Below, piece by piece: positions 5,715-11,724 of a DNA stretch of 11,724 nt; the stretch's first letter is position 1; the number at the start of each line of letters is the position of its first letter. The position numbers and the translations under genes were made by a program. Under the pieces are notes generated by a model. The model saw only the letters and a program-made list of their open reading frames with translations, did no database searches and was not told the DNA's origin. This stretch comes from Solirubrobacterales bacterium (GTDB taxonomy: Bacteria; Actinomycetota; Thermoleophilia; Solirubrobacterales; Solirubrobacteraceae): contig PLBZ01000086.1 in the NCBI GenBank assembly GCA_003134675.1, forward strand, positions 2,380-14,103, read 5' to 3'.

Positions 5715-7382
5715 TTACATCTCCCTCGGCGCGCTCACCCCGAGCAGATCCAAGCAGCGGGCGATCGTATGCTGCGTCGCCACGGATAGCGCGATGCGCA
5801 GCGACTCGACCATCGCAGGCTCAGCGCCGACGACACGGCAGTCGCGGTAGAAGGCCGTGAAGTCCTGGGCCAGCGCCAGCGCGTAAGCCGTGATCCGGTG
5901 CGGAGCGCGCCGCTCGGCGGCCTCCTGCACCTCCCCGGGGAAGGCGAGCAGCTGCTTGACCAGCTCACGCTCGGCAGCGTGCAACGGCACCGGGCTGCTA
6001 TCTCCATCCGCCACGCTCTCGAGCGCTCCCTGTACGCGCTGCACCCCCGTCTTGGCGAGCACCGCGGCGATCCGGGCGTGCGCGTACTGCACGTAGTAGA
6101 CGGGGTTCTCGCTCGACTGCTCCCGCGCCAGGTCGAGGTCGAGGTCGACCGTCGTCTCGTGGGAGCGCGCCAGGAGATACCAGCGGGCGGCGTCCACACC
6201 GATCTCAGTGAGGAGATCATCGAGCGTGACGAACTCCCCCGCCCGCTTGGACATTTGCGCACGCTCCCCGCTGCGCACGAGATGGACGAGCTGCATGATC
6301 AGCAGCTCCAGGTGCTCAGGGTCGCCGCCGAGCGCCTGATAAGCGGCCTTCATCCGCGCCACATAGCCATGATGATCGGCCCCCCACACGTCGATTTGGC
6401 GGTGAAAGCCACGCTCGCGCTTGTCCTGGTGGTAGGCGATGTCTGAGGCGAAGTAGGTGTGCTCGCCGTTTGAGCGAATCAGCACGCGGTCCTTGTCGTC
6501 GCCGTAGTCGGTGCTGCGCAGCCACAGCGCCCCCTCGCTGCGATAGGTGTGCCCCTCGCGCTCGAGGATCTGGAGCGTGTGCGCAACGGGGCTTGGATCG
6601 CCCTCGTGCAGCTTGCTCTCGTAGGCCCAGCGATCGAAGCCCTCCACGTTGAACGCACCGAGCGACTTCTGCATTGCCCCCACCATCACCGCCACCGCGG
6701 CATGCCCCAGCTCAGCCGGGATCGTCGACTGTCCTTCCGCCAGATGGATGAGCTGCTCCACGTACGCGCCGCGGTAGCCGTCCTCGGGAACCTGCTCGCC
6801 CCGCGCCAGCGCAAGAATCGACTCGCCGAGCTTGCTCACCTGCGAGCCGGCGTCGTTGACGTAGAACTCGCGCTCCACCTCGTGGCCGTGGAAGGCAAGC
6901 AGGCGGCCCAGCGCGTCTCCATAGGCGGCGTTGCGCGCGTGGCCGACGTGCATCGGCCCAGTCGGATTGGCCGATACGAACTCAACGAGGATGCGTTCGG
7001 GGGTCGCAGCCGCGCCCGCCCCATACGCAGCTCCGGCGGCGAGCACCTCCGTGAGCGAGCCGACGAGCCAGGGATCGACCAGAAATAGATTGAGGAAACC
7101 TGGTCCCGCCACCTCGAAGCGCTCGAGACTCGCACCGAGCCGTCGCTGAAGCTCCGTCCCCAAACGCTCGGCAACCTCGCGCGGCGGAGCGCCCACGACC
7201 GGTGCCAGTAGCAATGCGGCATTTGTCGAGTAGTCGCCGAAGTCCGCGCGGGGTGGGCGCTCGAGCGTGATCGCCTCTCGTCTGTCGGCAAGTCCGTCCA
7301 CAAGCTCTTCCGCGACCGACAGCACGGCTTCGCGCAGACCATCAAGCGGCCTGGAGACAGCTTTCGTATCGATCTTGCTCAC
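5715..7382 (-). CDS. argS: Arginyl-tRNA synthetase
   Basis: Class I aminoacyl-tRNA synthetase charging tRNA-Arg with arginine; cytoplasmic and essential. Its 555 residues are a normal length. The N-terminal Add-1 domain (about 1-110) contains RADFGDYSTNAAL and AGPGFLNLFL. The catalytic Rossmann fold begins at VEFVSANPTGPMHVGHAR, where HVGH (145-148) is the HIGH motif; REFYVNDAGSQ (171-181) and WGADHHGYV (333-341) follow. MSKRAGEFVTLDDL (377-390) is the KMSKS-equivalent loop, ending in the arginine typical of ArgRS. The DALR anticodon-binding domain closes the protein, with YVQYAHARIAAVL and the terminal LDLLGVSAPREM. The start is GTG at 7382; no Shine-Dalgarno sequence precedes it, and TAGTAT (7391-7396, minus strand) lies at -10 distance, suggesting a leaderless message. 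Only 19 bases separate it from the divergent DUF3467 gene. Confidence 0.97.
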   Translation of the reverse strand: MSKIDTKAVSRPLDGLREAVLSVAEELVDGLADRREAITLERPPRADFGDYSTNAALLLAPVVGAPPREVAERLGTELQRRLGASLERFEVAGPGFLNLFLVDPWLVGSLTEVLAAGAAYGAGAAATPERILVEFVSANPTGPMHVGHARNAAYGDALGRLLAFHGHEVEREFYVNDAGSQVSKLGESILALARGEQVPEDGYRGAYVEQLIHLAEGQSTIPAELGHAAVAVMVGAMQKSLGAFNVEGFDRWAYESKLHEGDPSPVAHTLQILEREGHTYRSEGALWLRSTDYGDDKDRVLIRSNGEHTYFASDIAYHQDKRERGFHRQIDVWGADHHGYVARMKAAYQALGGDPEHLELLIMQLVHLVRSGERAQMSKRAGEFVTLDDLLTEIGVDAARWYLLARSHETTVDLDLDLAREQSSENPVYYVQYAHARIAAVLAKTGVQRVQGALESVADGDSSPVPLHAAERELVKQLLAFPGEVQEAAERRAPHRITAYALALAQDFTAFYRDCRVVGAEPAMVESLRIALSVATQHTIARCLDLLGVSAPREM

Positions 7383-7389
7383 CGGTTGC

Positions 7390-7396
7390 GATACTA
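7390..7396. promoter_or_regulatory. Overlapping back-to-back -10 elements for argS and the DUF3467 gene
   Basis: On the plus strand GATACT (7390-7395) is followed by six bases and then GTG at 7402. On the minus strand the same bases read TAGTAT (7396-7391), followed by eight bases and then the argS GTG at 7382. Both distances place the transcription start at or beside the start codon. No convincing -35 hexamer was found for either direction, which lowers confidence. Confidence 0.4.
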
Positions 7397-7401
7397 GCTG
7401 C

Positions 7402-7719
7402 GTGAACGATCAAGACTCAGGCGCCGAGCGCCACATAAACATTCATCTCTCCCCCGAGATCATGGGGGGCGTATACGCGAACTTCGCCAACGTCAGCCAC
7501 TCCGACTACGAGTTCACCGTCACCTTTGCTCGCGTCGACCACGAGGTCGAGTCCGACGAGGTTCCGGGCGTCGTTGTCTCCCGCGTCAACCTCTCCCCGC
7601 GCTTCATGCGCGAGCTGATCGACGCGATGGAGGACAACTACTCCAAGTGGCGCACCCGCGAGGGCATCAAGAACCTGCCCGAGTACGGTGGAACGGAGGC
7701 CGGAGAAGTCGAGGAGTAG
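7402..7719 (+). CDS. DUF3467 domain protein
   Basis: Small soluble protein of 105 residues matching the DUF3467 pattern: INIHLSPEIMGGVYANFANVSHSDYEFTVTFARV (about 12-45), then VVVSRVNLSPRFMRELIDAMEDNYSKW (about 57-83). The family has no established biochemical role that I know of. Its beta-strand-rich N-terminal half and closing amphipathic helix are visible, with no signal peptide, membrane segment or cysteine. The GTG start at 7402 is chosen because the domain begins directly after it and the upstream codons lie inside argS; no ribosome site is visible, consistent with a leaderless message. The phosphoesterase gene follows after 28 bases on the same strand, so the two are probably co-transcribed. 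The C-terminal tail is acidic (GTEAGEVEE). Function unknown. Confidence 0.88.
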   Translation: MNDQDSGAERHINIHLSPEIMGGVYANFANVSHSDYEFTVTFARVDHEVESDEVPGVVVSRVNLSPRFMRELIDAMEDNYSKWRTREGIKNLPEYGGTEAGEVEE

Positions 7720-7747
7720 TGAAACCGTCTTGGAGGACCTTCGTGCC

Positions 7748-8479
7748 ATGAAGGTCGCGGTCATCTCCGATATCCATGGCAACCGGCAGGCCTTCGAGGC
7801 GGTACTCGAGGCGGTCGCCGCCAGCGATGCGTCCGAGCTGTGGTGCCTTGGTGACCTCGTCGGCTACGGGGCCGACCCCGACGTCTGCGTGGAGCTCGCC
7901 CGCGAGCACGCTGCGGTGTGCCTGGCCGGCAACCACGACCTCGCTGTCACCGGCGAGATACCGCTCGATGAGTTCTCCCGCGGGGCAAGCCTCGCGGCGC
8001 AGTGGACCCAAGAGGTGATCGCACCCGAGAACCTCGCCTTCCTCACCGATCTACGCCCGCAGGGAAAGGAGGGTCCGATCGGCCTCTACCACGCCAGCCC
8101 CCGCGATCCCGTGTGGGAGTACGTGCTCTCGGCATTGCTCGCCGAGCTGTGCCTGGACCGCCAGGGCGAGCGCATCTGCCTGATCGGTCATTCACACGTG
8201 GCGCTCTCGTTCGTGCGCCAGGAGGGCGAGCTCGCCACCGGCGAACCCCGACGCGAGGGCGCCGAGCTCGATCTCCGCACCGGTGAATGGCTGCTGAATC
8301 CAGGCAGCGTCGGGCAGCCACGCGATGGAGACCCGCGCGCCTCCTGGCTGCTGCTCGACCTCGATGACCTCACGGCCTCCTTCCGGCGTACCGGCTACGA
8401 CGTCGCCGGGGCCGCCGGGGCGATCCGCGCGGCGCGCTTGCCAGACTCGCTCGCCGAGCGCCTGGAGTACGGTCAATGA
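7748..8479 (+). CDS. YfcE-like metallophosphoesterase
   Basis: Calcineurin-like dimetal phosphoesterase (Metallophos_2/YfcE type), 243 residues, cytoplasmic. All metal-ligand blocks are present in order: SDIHGN (D8, H10), GDLVGYGADP (D36), GNHD (61-64), LYHASPRDP (H115) and GHSH (H148, H150), with WLLNPGSVGQPRDGDPRAS (181-199) as the closing loop. Relatives hydrolyse phosphodiesters or nucleotide phosphate bonds in vitro; the physiological substrate is unknown. The ATG at 7748 gives the canonical MKVAVISDIHGN opening; GGAGG at 7732-7736 is 11 bases away, somewhat far, and a TTG at 7730 is an alternative start. The stop overlaps the lipoprotein start (ATGA), so translation is coupled to the lipoprotein and kinase downstream. 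A role in the same signalling or envelope pathway is possible but inferred only from position. Confidence 0.92.
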   Translation: MKVAVISDIHGNRQAFEAVLEAVAASDASELWCLGDLVGYGADPDVCVELAREHAAVCLAGNHDLAVTGEIPLDEFSRGASLAAQWTQEVIAPENLAFLTDLRPQGKEGPIGLYHASPRDPVWEYVLSALLAELCLDRQGERICLIGHSHVALSFVRQEGELATGEPRREGAELDLRTGEWLLNPGSVGQPRDGDPRASWLLLDLDDLTASFRRTGYDVAGAAGAIRAARLPDSLAERLEYGQ

Positions 8480-9111
8480 ACGTGAATCGTCTGATCCGCC
8501 TCCTTTGCGCCGGGCTGCTCGGCGCCGCCGCCGCCCTGCTCGTCGCCTGCGGGAGCTCCGGCAAGGGCCTGATCCCGACCGCCAACGCCGGCCCGCTGCA
8601 GAGCGACTTCGAAGCCGTCGCCCAGGCGGCACAGAACGGCGACGGGAGCTGCACCGCCACCGAAGCCGCGCTCGCCAAAACTGAGCAGGACTTTGCGGCG
8701 CTGCCCACGACAATCAACCGGGGGTTGAGCAAAACGCTCAGCGAAGGCATCGCGAATCTCCGCCGTCGCGCGCTCACGTTGTGCGCGCAGCCACATCCCC
8801 AAGCGACCTCCTCGACGAGCGCACCCACGACGACGACCAGCACCCAGACCACCCCCACGACGACGACCACCACCACCCCCACGACCCCCACGCAGACCGT
8901 CCCCACAACGACGACTCCCACCTCAACCACTCCGGGAGGCGGCACACCCGCTCCCGGGAGCGAAAGCCCCCCCAGGACGGAAAACGGGCAGGGTGGCGGC
9001 ACGGGTATCGGCGGCGAAAGCGGCTCAGGTGCCGGAGGCGCCGACGGATCTCCTGCGGGCGGAGCGGGCACCCCAGGAGCAGGCGGCGGCGCCCAGGAAG
9101 GCGGCAAATGA
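8476..9111 (+). CDS. Lipoprotein with Thr-rich and Gly-rich tail, upstream of kinase
   Basis: I do not recognise a named family. The 211 residues start with a type II signal peptide: a basic N-terminus, a hydrophobic run (9-24) and lipobox LVAC with C25 as the lipidation site, so the protein should be anchored outside the membrane. A small, mainly helical domain follows (about 31-106) with two cysteines, C59 and C103, that could form a disulfide. Residues 111-152 are almost all threonine and proline (a possible O-glycosylated spacer), and 154-210 are glycine-rich with scattered Ser, Ala and Glu. The matching DNA (8806-8931) is a run of ACC/ACG codons, prone to slippage. Start and stop both overlap neighbours by ATGA, coupling it to the phosphoesterase before and the Ser/Thr kinase after. 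A role as sensor or partner of that kinase is inference from this arrangement. Confidence 0.85.
   Translation: MNVNRLIRLLCAGLLGAAAALLVACGSSGKGLIPTANAGPLQSDFEAVAQAAQNGDGSCTATEAALAKTEQDFAALPTTINRGLSKTLSEGIANLRRRALTLCAQPHPQATSSTSAPTTTTSTQTTPTTTTTTTPTTPTQTVPTTTTPTSTTPGGGTPAPGSESPPRTENGQGGGTGIGGESGSGAGGADGSPAGGAGTPGAGGGAQEGGK
8806..8931 (+). repeat. ACC/ACG low-complexity tract coding for Thr/Pro repeats
   Basis: About 126 bases made mainly of ACC, ACG and CCC codons, giving repeated TTTT, TTP and PTT units in the lipoprotein. The repeats are imperfect. The plus strand here is strongly C-rich and G-poor, so the composition differs sharply from flanking coding DNA. Confidence 0.75.
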
Positions 9112-10322
9112 GCGAGGTGAAGATCGCCGGGCGCTACCGCCTGGAGGGCCGGCTCGGCTTCGGGGGGATGTCCACCGTACACCTCGCCCTAGACTTGCGC
9201 CTAGAGCGCCAGGTGGCGGTCAAGCTGCTCGCCGAGCACCTCGCGGACGACCCCACATTCGTGTCTCGCTTCCAGCGCGAGGCGCAGGCCGCAGCGCGCC
9301 TGGTCCACCCCAACATCGTGCAGATCTTCGACTCCGGCTTGGACGGGCCCACCGGCCGGCACTTCATCGTGATGGAGTACATCGAGGGATCCTCCTGTGC
9401 GGAGATCCTCCGCGACGACGGCTGGGTCGAGGTGGAGGAGGCTGTCTCGATCATCGAGCAGGCCTGCGAGGGCTTGGACTATGCCCATCGCCACGGTGTG
9501 GTCCATCGTGATGTCAAGCCCGGCAACCTGCTGCGCGCACGCGAGGGGGAGGTAAAGCTGGCCGACTTCGGCATCGCCAAGGCGACCGAGCAGTCGAGCA
9601 TCACCCAGGTCGGCTCCGTGCTCGGCACCGCCGCCTATCTGGCTCCCGAGCAGGCACGCGGTGAGGAGGCCGGTCCACGCGCTGACCTGTACGCACTCGG
9701 GGTGGTCACCTACCAGCTGATCTCTGGACGGCTGCCGTATGAGGCCACCTCGCTGACCGAGCTGGCGCTCAAGCAACAGCGGGAGGAGCCACCCACGCTC
9801 GACACGCTCGTCGCCGCCGTCGGTCCAGAGCTGGCCGATGCGGTCGCGATCGCGCTCGCGCTCGATCCGCGCGACCGCTACCAGACGGCCCGCGAGATGG
9901 GACGCGCGATCGACGACGGCGCGCGCGGCATCCCGCCCGGCGAGCCCCCCACCGCGCGCGGGGGCGGGGAGGAGACTCATACCGCGGCGACGAGCCTGCT
10001 GGCAATCGAGCCACGCAGCTCCGAGCGGAGGGCGGGGGCCTCTTCCGTGGATGCCGTCACTCCCCGGCGGCCTCGCCCCGGACCTCCGCGACACCAAGCC
10101 CCGATCGTGGCGGCGGCCGCCCCATCGAGCCGACGCGGCCGCCGACGCGGCCGCCTGCTGCCTGCGATCCTCGTGCTGCTGAGCATCGCTGTCGTGAGCG
10201 TCGCCGTCATCATCGCCACCGCCCCGGCACCGACCAAGGTGATGATTCGCAAGGTCGTATCCTCCAACGTTCAGCAGATGGCCGTCGAACTCAAGCAGCT
10301 CGTCTCAGAAAACACGAAATAG
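9108..10322 (+). CDS. Membrane-anchored Ser/Thr protein kinase (PknB-type, no PASTA)
   Basis: Eukaryotic-like Hanks-type kinase, 404 residues. The cytoplasmic kinase domain (about 8-270) is complete: glycine loop GFGGMSTV (17-24), VAVK with K39, helix-C E58, catalytic HRDVKPGN (133-140, D135), DFG (153-155), activation loop with several Ser/Thr ending GTAAYLAPE (173-181), and DLYALGVVTYQLISGRLPY. A proline- and arginine-rich juxtamembrane linker (about 271-348) leads to one membrane helix (about 349-371) and a short outer tail of some 33 residues. PASTA, NHL or other sensor domains are absent, so signal input probably needs a partner. The ATG at 9108 overlaps the lipoprotein stop (ATGA), and the kinase domain begins at once. 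The upstream lipoprotein is the obvious candidate partner. The gene converges on tgt, with 10 bases between stops. Confidence 0.95.
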   Translation: MSEVKIAGRYRLEGRLGFGGMSTVHLALDLRLERQVAVKLLAEHLADDPTFVSRFQREAQAAARLVHPNIVQIFDSGLDGPTGRHFIVMEYIEGSSCAEILRDDGWVEVEEAVSIIEQACEGLDYAHRHGVVHRDVKPGNLLRAREGEVKLADFGIAKATEQSSITQVGSVLGTAAYLAPEQARGEEAGPRADLYALGVVTYQLISGRLPYEATSLTELALKQQREEPPTLDTLVAAVGPELADAVAIALALDPRDRYQTAREMGRAIDDGARGIPPGEPPTARGGGEETHTAATSLLAIEPRSSERRAGASSVDAVTPRRPRPGPPRHQAPIVAAAAPSSRRGRRRGRLLPAILVLLSIAVVSVAVIIATAPAPTKVMIRKVVSSNVQQMAVELKQLVSENTK

Positions 10323-10332
10323 ACTCCAACGA

Positions 10333-11577
10333 TCAGCGCTTGGGTGCAAACTCCCCGGCGCGCCATGCGCCTGCCACGCTTTTCAGCTCCCCGTCGAGGA
10401 TGCCCTGGCGCAGATCGGCCATCAGGCGTGCGAGAAAAGCGAGGTTGTGTGTGCTCAGCAGCCGCGCTCCCGTCAGCTCGCCGGCGCGCGCCAGATAGCT
10501 AAGGTAGGCGCGCGAGAAGCCTCCCGCGCAGGTTGGACACTCACAGCCCTCCAGCAGCGGCTCGTCAGACTCGCGCCAGCGGCCCTTCGTCAAATCGACG
10601 CGCCAGCGGTTCTCCGGGTCGGGGATCAGCGCTGTGCCATGCCTTCCCAATCGAGTGGGCATCGCGCAGTCGAAGGTGTCGATCCCCAGCTCCACGCCCT
10701 TGATCAGGTCGTCCACCTCCCCGATCCCCAGCAGGTGCCTGGGCTTCCCCTCATGGTCGCCCATCAGCTCCTCAGTGGCGTAGCCCACAACCTCGTACAT
10801 CTGCGCCTTCTCCGCGCCAAGAGACCCTCCGATTGCAACGCCCTCGCAGCCACTCTCGGCAATCGTCTGTGCGGATTCGCGCCGCAAATCCTCCCACACG
10901 CCGCCCTGCACTATCCCGTACACGAGCTGCTCCCGCGGCCCATGCTGTGCGTGCCAGCGCAAGCAGCGCTCCAGCCAACGGTGCGTGCGCTCGGTGGAGC
11001 GCGCCGTGTACTCGCGGTCGACGTGGAACGGCGTGCACTCGTCGAACACGAGCGCCAGATCGGAGCCCAGCGCTGCCTGCATCCCCATCGAGCCCTCGGG
11101 GGAGAGGAAACGCTCGCGCCCGTCCACGTAGGAGCGAAAGCGCACCCCCTCCTCCTCGATCGCCAAGATCGCCCCCTCTCTATCGGATCCCGCCCGCCCC
11201 GCCCATCCCACGGCACTCGATCGAGTGCCGCGGGACGGGCGGGACTTGATCTCCTCCGCCACCGTCCCATGCCCCATCGAGAACACCTGAAACCCCCCGG
11301 AGTCCGTCACGATCGGCCCCTCCCAACCCATGAAGCGACCCATACCGCCGAAACGCTCGATCAGCTCGGGGCCGGGATTCAGCAGCAGGTGGAAGGTGTT
11401 GCCGAGTACCATCTCGTATCCCAGCGCCGCCACCTCCACCGGCAGCAAGCCCTTCACCGTGGCCTTTGTGGCGAGCGGCACGAAGGCGGGGGTACGAACA
11501 TCGCCGTGGGCAGTATGCAGCGCTCCGGCGCGAGCACGGGAGGCGTGGTCGCGGGCTTCTATCGTCAGGCTCATCAT
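10333..11577 (-). CDS. tgt: tRNA-guanine transglycosylase (Tgt) with in-frame insertion
   Basis: Exchanges guanine-34 for a queuine-type base in tRNAs with GUN anticodons; TIM-barrel fold, cytoplasmic. Landmarks: PAFVPLATKATVKGL (30-44), catalytic TDSGGFQVFSMG with D92, FDECTP (179-183), GIVQGGVW (221-228), HLLGIGEVDD (281-290), GIDTFDCAMPTRLGRHG (298-314) with the nucleophilic aspartate, and the zinc site C345-x-C347-x2-C350 with H377. At 414 residues it is about 40 longer than the typical bacterial enzyme of about 375. The excess lies at about 103-138, between FSMG and EEGVRFRS, where relatives have only a few residues; residues 112-127 are encoded by a 46-base palindrome. The loop usually reading GGLAVGE is GGSLGAE (250-256). 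The first of two adjacent ATG codons is taken as start; AGGA lies 10 bases ahead. Confidence 0.93.
   Translation of the reverse strand: MMSLTIEARDHASRARAGALHTAHGDVRTPAFVPLATKATVKGLLPVEVAALGYEMVLGNTFHLLLNPGPELIERFGGMGRFMGWEGPIVTDSGGFQVFSMGHGTVAEEIKSRPSRGTRSSAVGWAGRAGSDREGAILAIEEEGVRFRSYVDGRERFLSPEGSMGMQAALGSDLALVFDECTPFHVDREYTARSTERTHRWLERCLRWHAQHGPREQLVYGIVQGGVWEDLRRESAQTIAESGCEGVAIGGSLGAEKAQMYEVVGYATEELMGDHEGKPRHLLGIGEVDDLIKGVELGIDTFDCAMPTRLGRHGTALIPDPENRWRVDLTKGRWRESDEPLLEGCECPTCAGGFSRAYLSYLARAGELTGARLLSTHNLAFLARLMADLRQGILDGELKSVAGAWRAGEFAPKR
11198..11243. repeat. 46-base imperfect palindrome inside tgt
   Basis: A perfect 20-base core, CGGCACTCGATCGAGTGCCG (11211-11230), is extended by further pairing arms: 11206-11209 with 11232-11235 and 11198-11204 with 11237-11243. 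Only two of 23 base-pair positions are mismatched and there is no loop. It falls in the extra segment of Tgt, and the reading frame passes through it uninterrupted. No second copy was found in the window. Confidence 0.75.
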
Positions 11578-11639
11578 CGCCGCGGCATCCTAGAGACCGT
11601 CACCGCAAACGATCGATCCAAGTGATCACGTCCACCCAC
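11574..11639 (-). CDS. Possible 21-codon leader ORF ahead of tgt
   Basis: A GTG at 11639-11637 (minus strand) has GGAGGAGG six bases upstream, one of the strongest ribosome-binding sequences in the window, and opens 21 codons ending in TGA at 11576-11574. That stop overlaps the tgt start as ATGA, the same arrangement used for translational coupling elsewhere here. The peptide is basic, with no recognised motif. The frame also continues upstream, so it might be the end of a longer gene; a chance ORF is equally possible. Confidence 0.3.
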   Translation of the reverse strand: MGGRDHLDRSFAVTVSRMPRR

Positions 11640-11668
11640 AGCGCACCTCCTCCAATCCTGGGACCGAC

Positions 11669-11724
11669 GTGACCACGCTCGCCGCGCTCGTCGACGTCAA
11701 CCACCTCGTCGAAGTCTCCGGCTA
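11669..11724 (+). CDS. 5' end of an unidentified gene, cut by the window
   Basis: A GTG at 11669 opens 18 codons without a stop to the window edge, reading V-T-T-L-A-A-L-V-D-V-N-H-L-V-E-V-S-G-Y. The codons are GC-rich at third positions, as in the real genes here. The 'VNHLVEVSGY' wording faintly recalls the N-terminus of DedA-type membrane proteins, but this is too short to identify. A weak GGGA precedes the start. It would be divergent from tgt, with about 90 bases between starts. Confidence 0.4.
   Translation, partial: MTTLAALVDVNHLVEVSG

Noticed and set aside
8806..8931. Repeat tract considered as a CRISPR array or VNTR
   Set aside because: There are no spacers or regular unit length; it is explained by Thr/Pro codons in the lipoprotein.
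10447..11625. Long plus-strand open frame antisense to tgt
   Set aside because: A shadow of the GC-rich tgt gene: biased composition and no recognisable motif, while the minus strand encodes a complete enzyme.

Overview
This window is high-GC, densely packed bacterial chromosome. GTG starts, 4-base stop/start overlaps and no gene-free stretch above about 170 bases are all seen. The gene mix (Rrf2 regulator, PknB-type Ser/Thr kinase, soluble P450, DUF3467 protein, System I cytochrome c maturation genes) suggests an actinobacterium, perhaps of the Thermoleophilia/Solirubrobacterales. That placement is inferred from protein resemblance, not from a search.

Layout, left to right. (1) Bases 1-2177: the 3' part of a cysA-like sulfate transporter ATPase converges on a cysteine-free Rrf2 regulator. 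Divergent from the regulator is a ZIP-family metal transporter, with a near-perfect DtxR/IdeR-type iron box directly upstream. (2) 2181-4527: a soluble cytochrome P450 and an alpha/beta hydrolase are divergently transcribed from a 166-base region holding a 14-base perfect palindrome and a GC-rich hairpin. (3) 4558-4630: tRNA-Gly(CCC), minus strand. (4) 4675-5699: a two-gene operon for cytochrome c maturation, a CcmG/TlpA-like thioredoxin and CcmH. (5) 5715-7382: argS, minus strand. (6) 7402-10322: a four-gene plus-strand run of DUF3467 protein, YfcE-like phosphoesterase, threonine-rich lipoprotein and membrane Ser/Thr kinase. The last three are joined by ATGA overlaps. (7) 10333-11577: a tgt gene, minus strand, carrying an in-frame palindromic insertion; the 5' end of an unidentified plus-strand gene closes the window.

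Most genes are household functions (sulfur uptake, metal uptake, arginyl-tRNA synthesis, tRNA modification, cytochrome c biogenesis). The least explained parts are the lipoprotein-kinase pair, which looks like a small envelope signalling unit, and the palindrome inside tgt. No mobile element, CRISPR array, phage gene or rRNA was seen.
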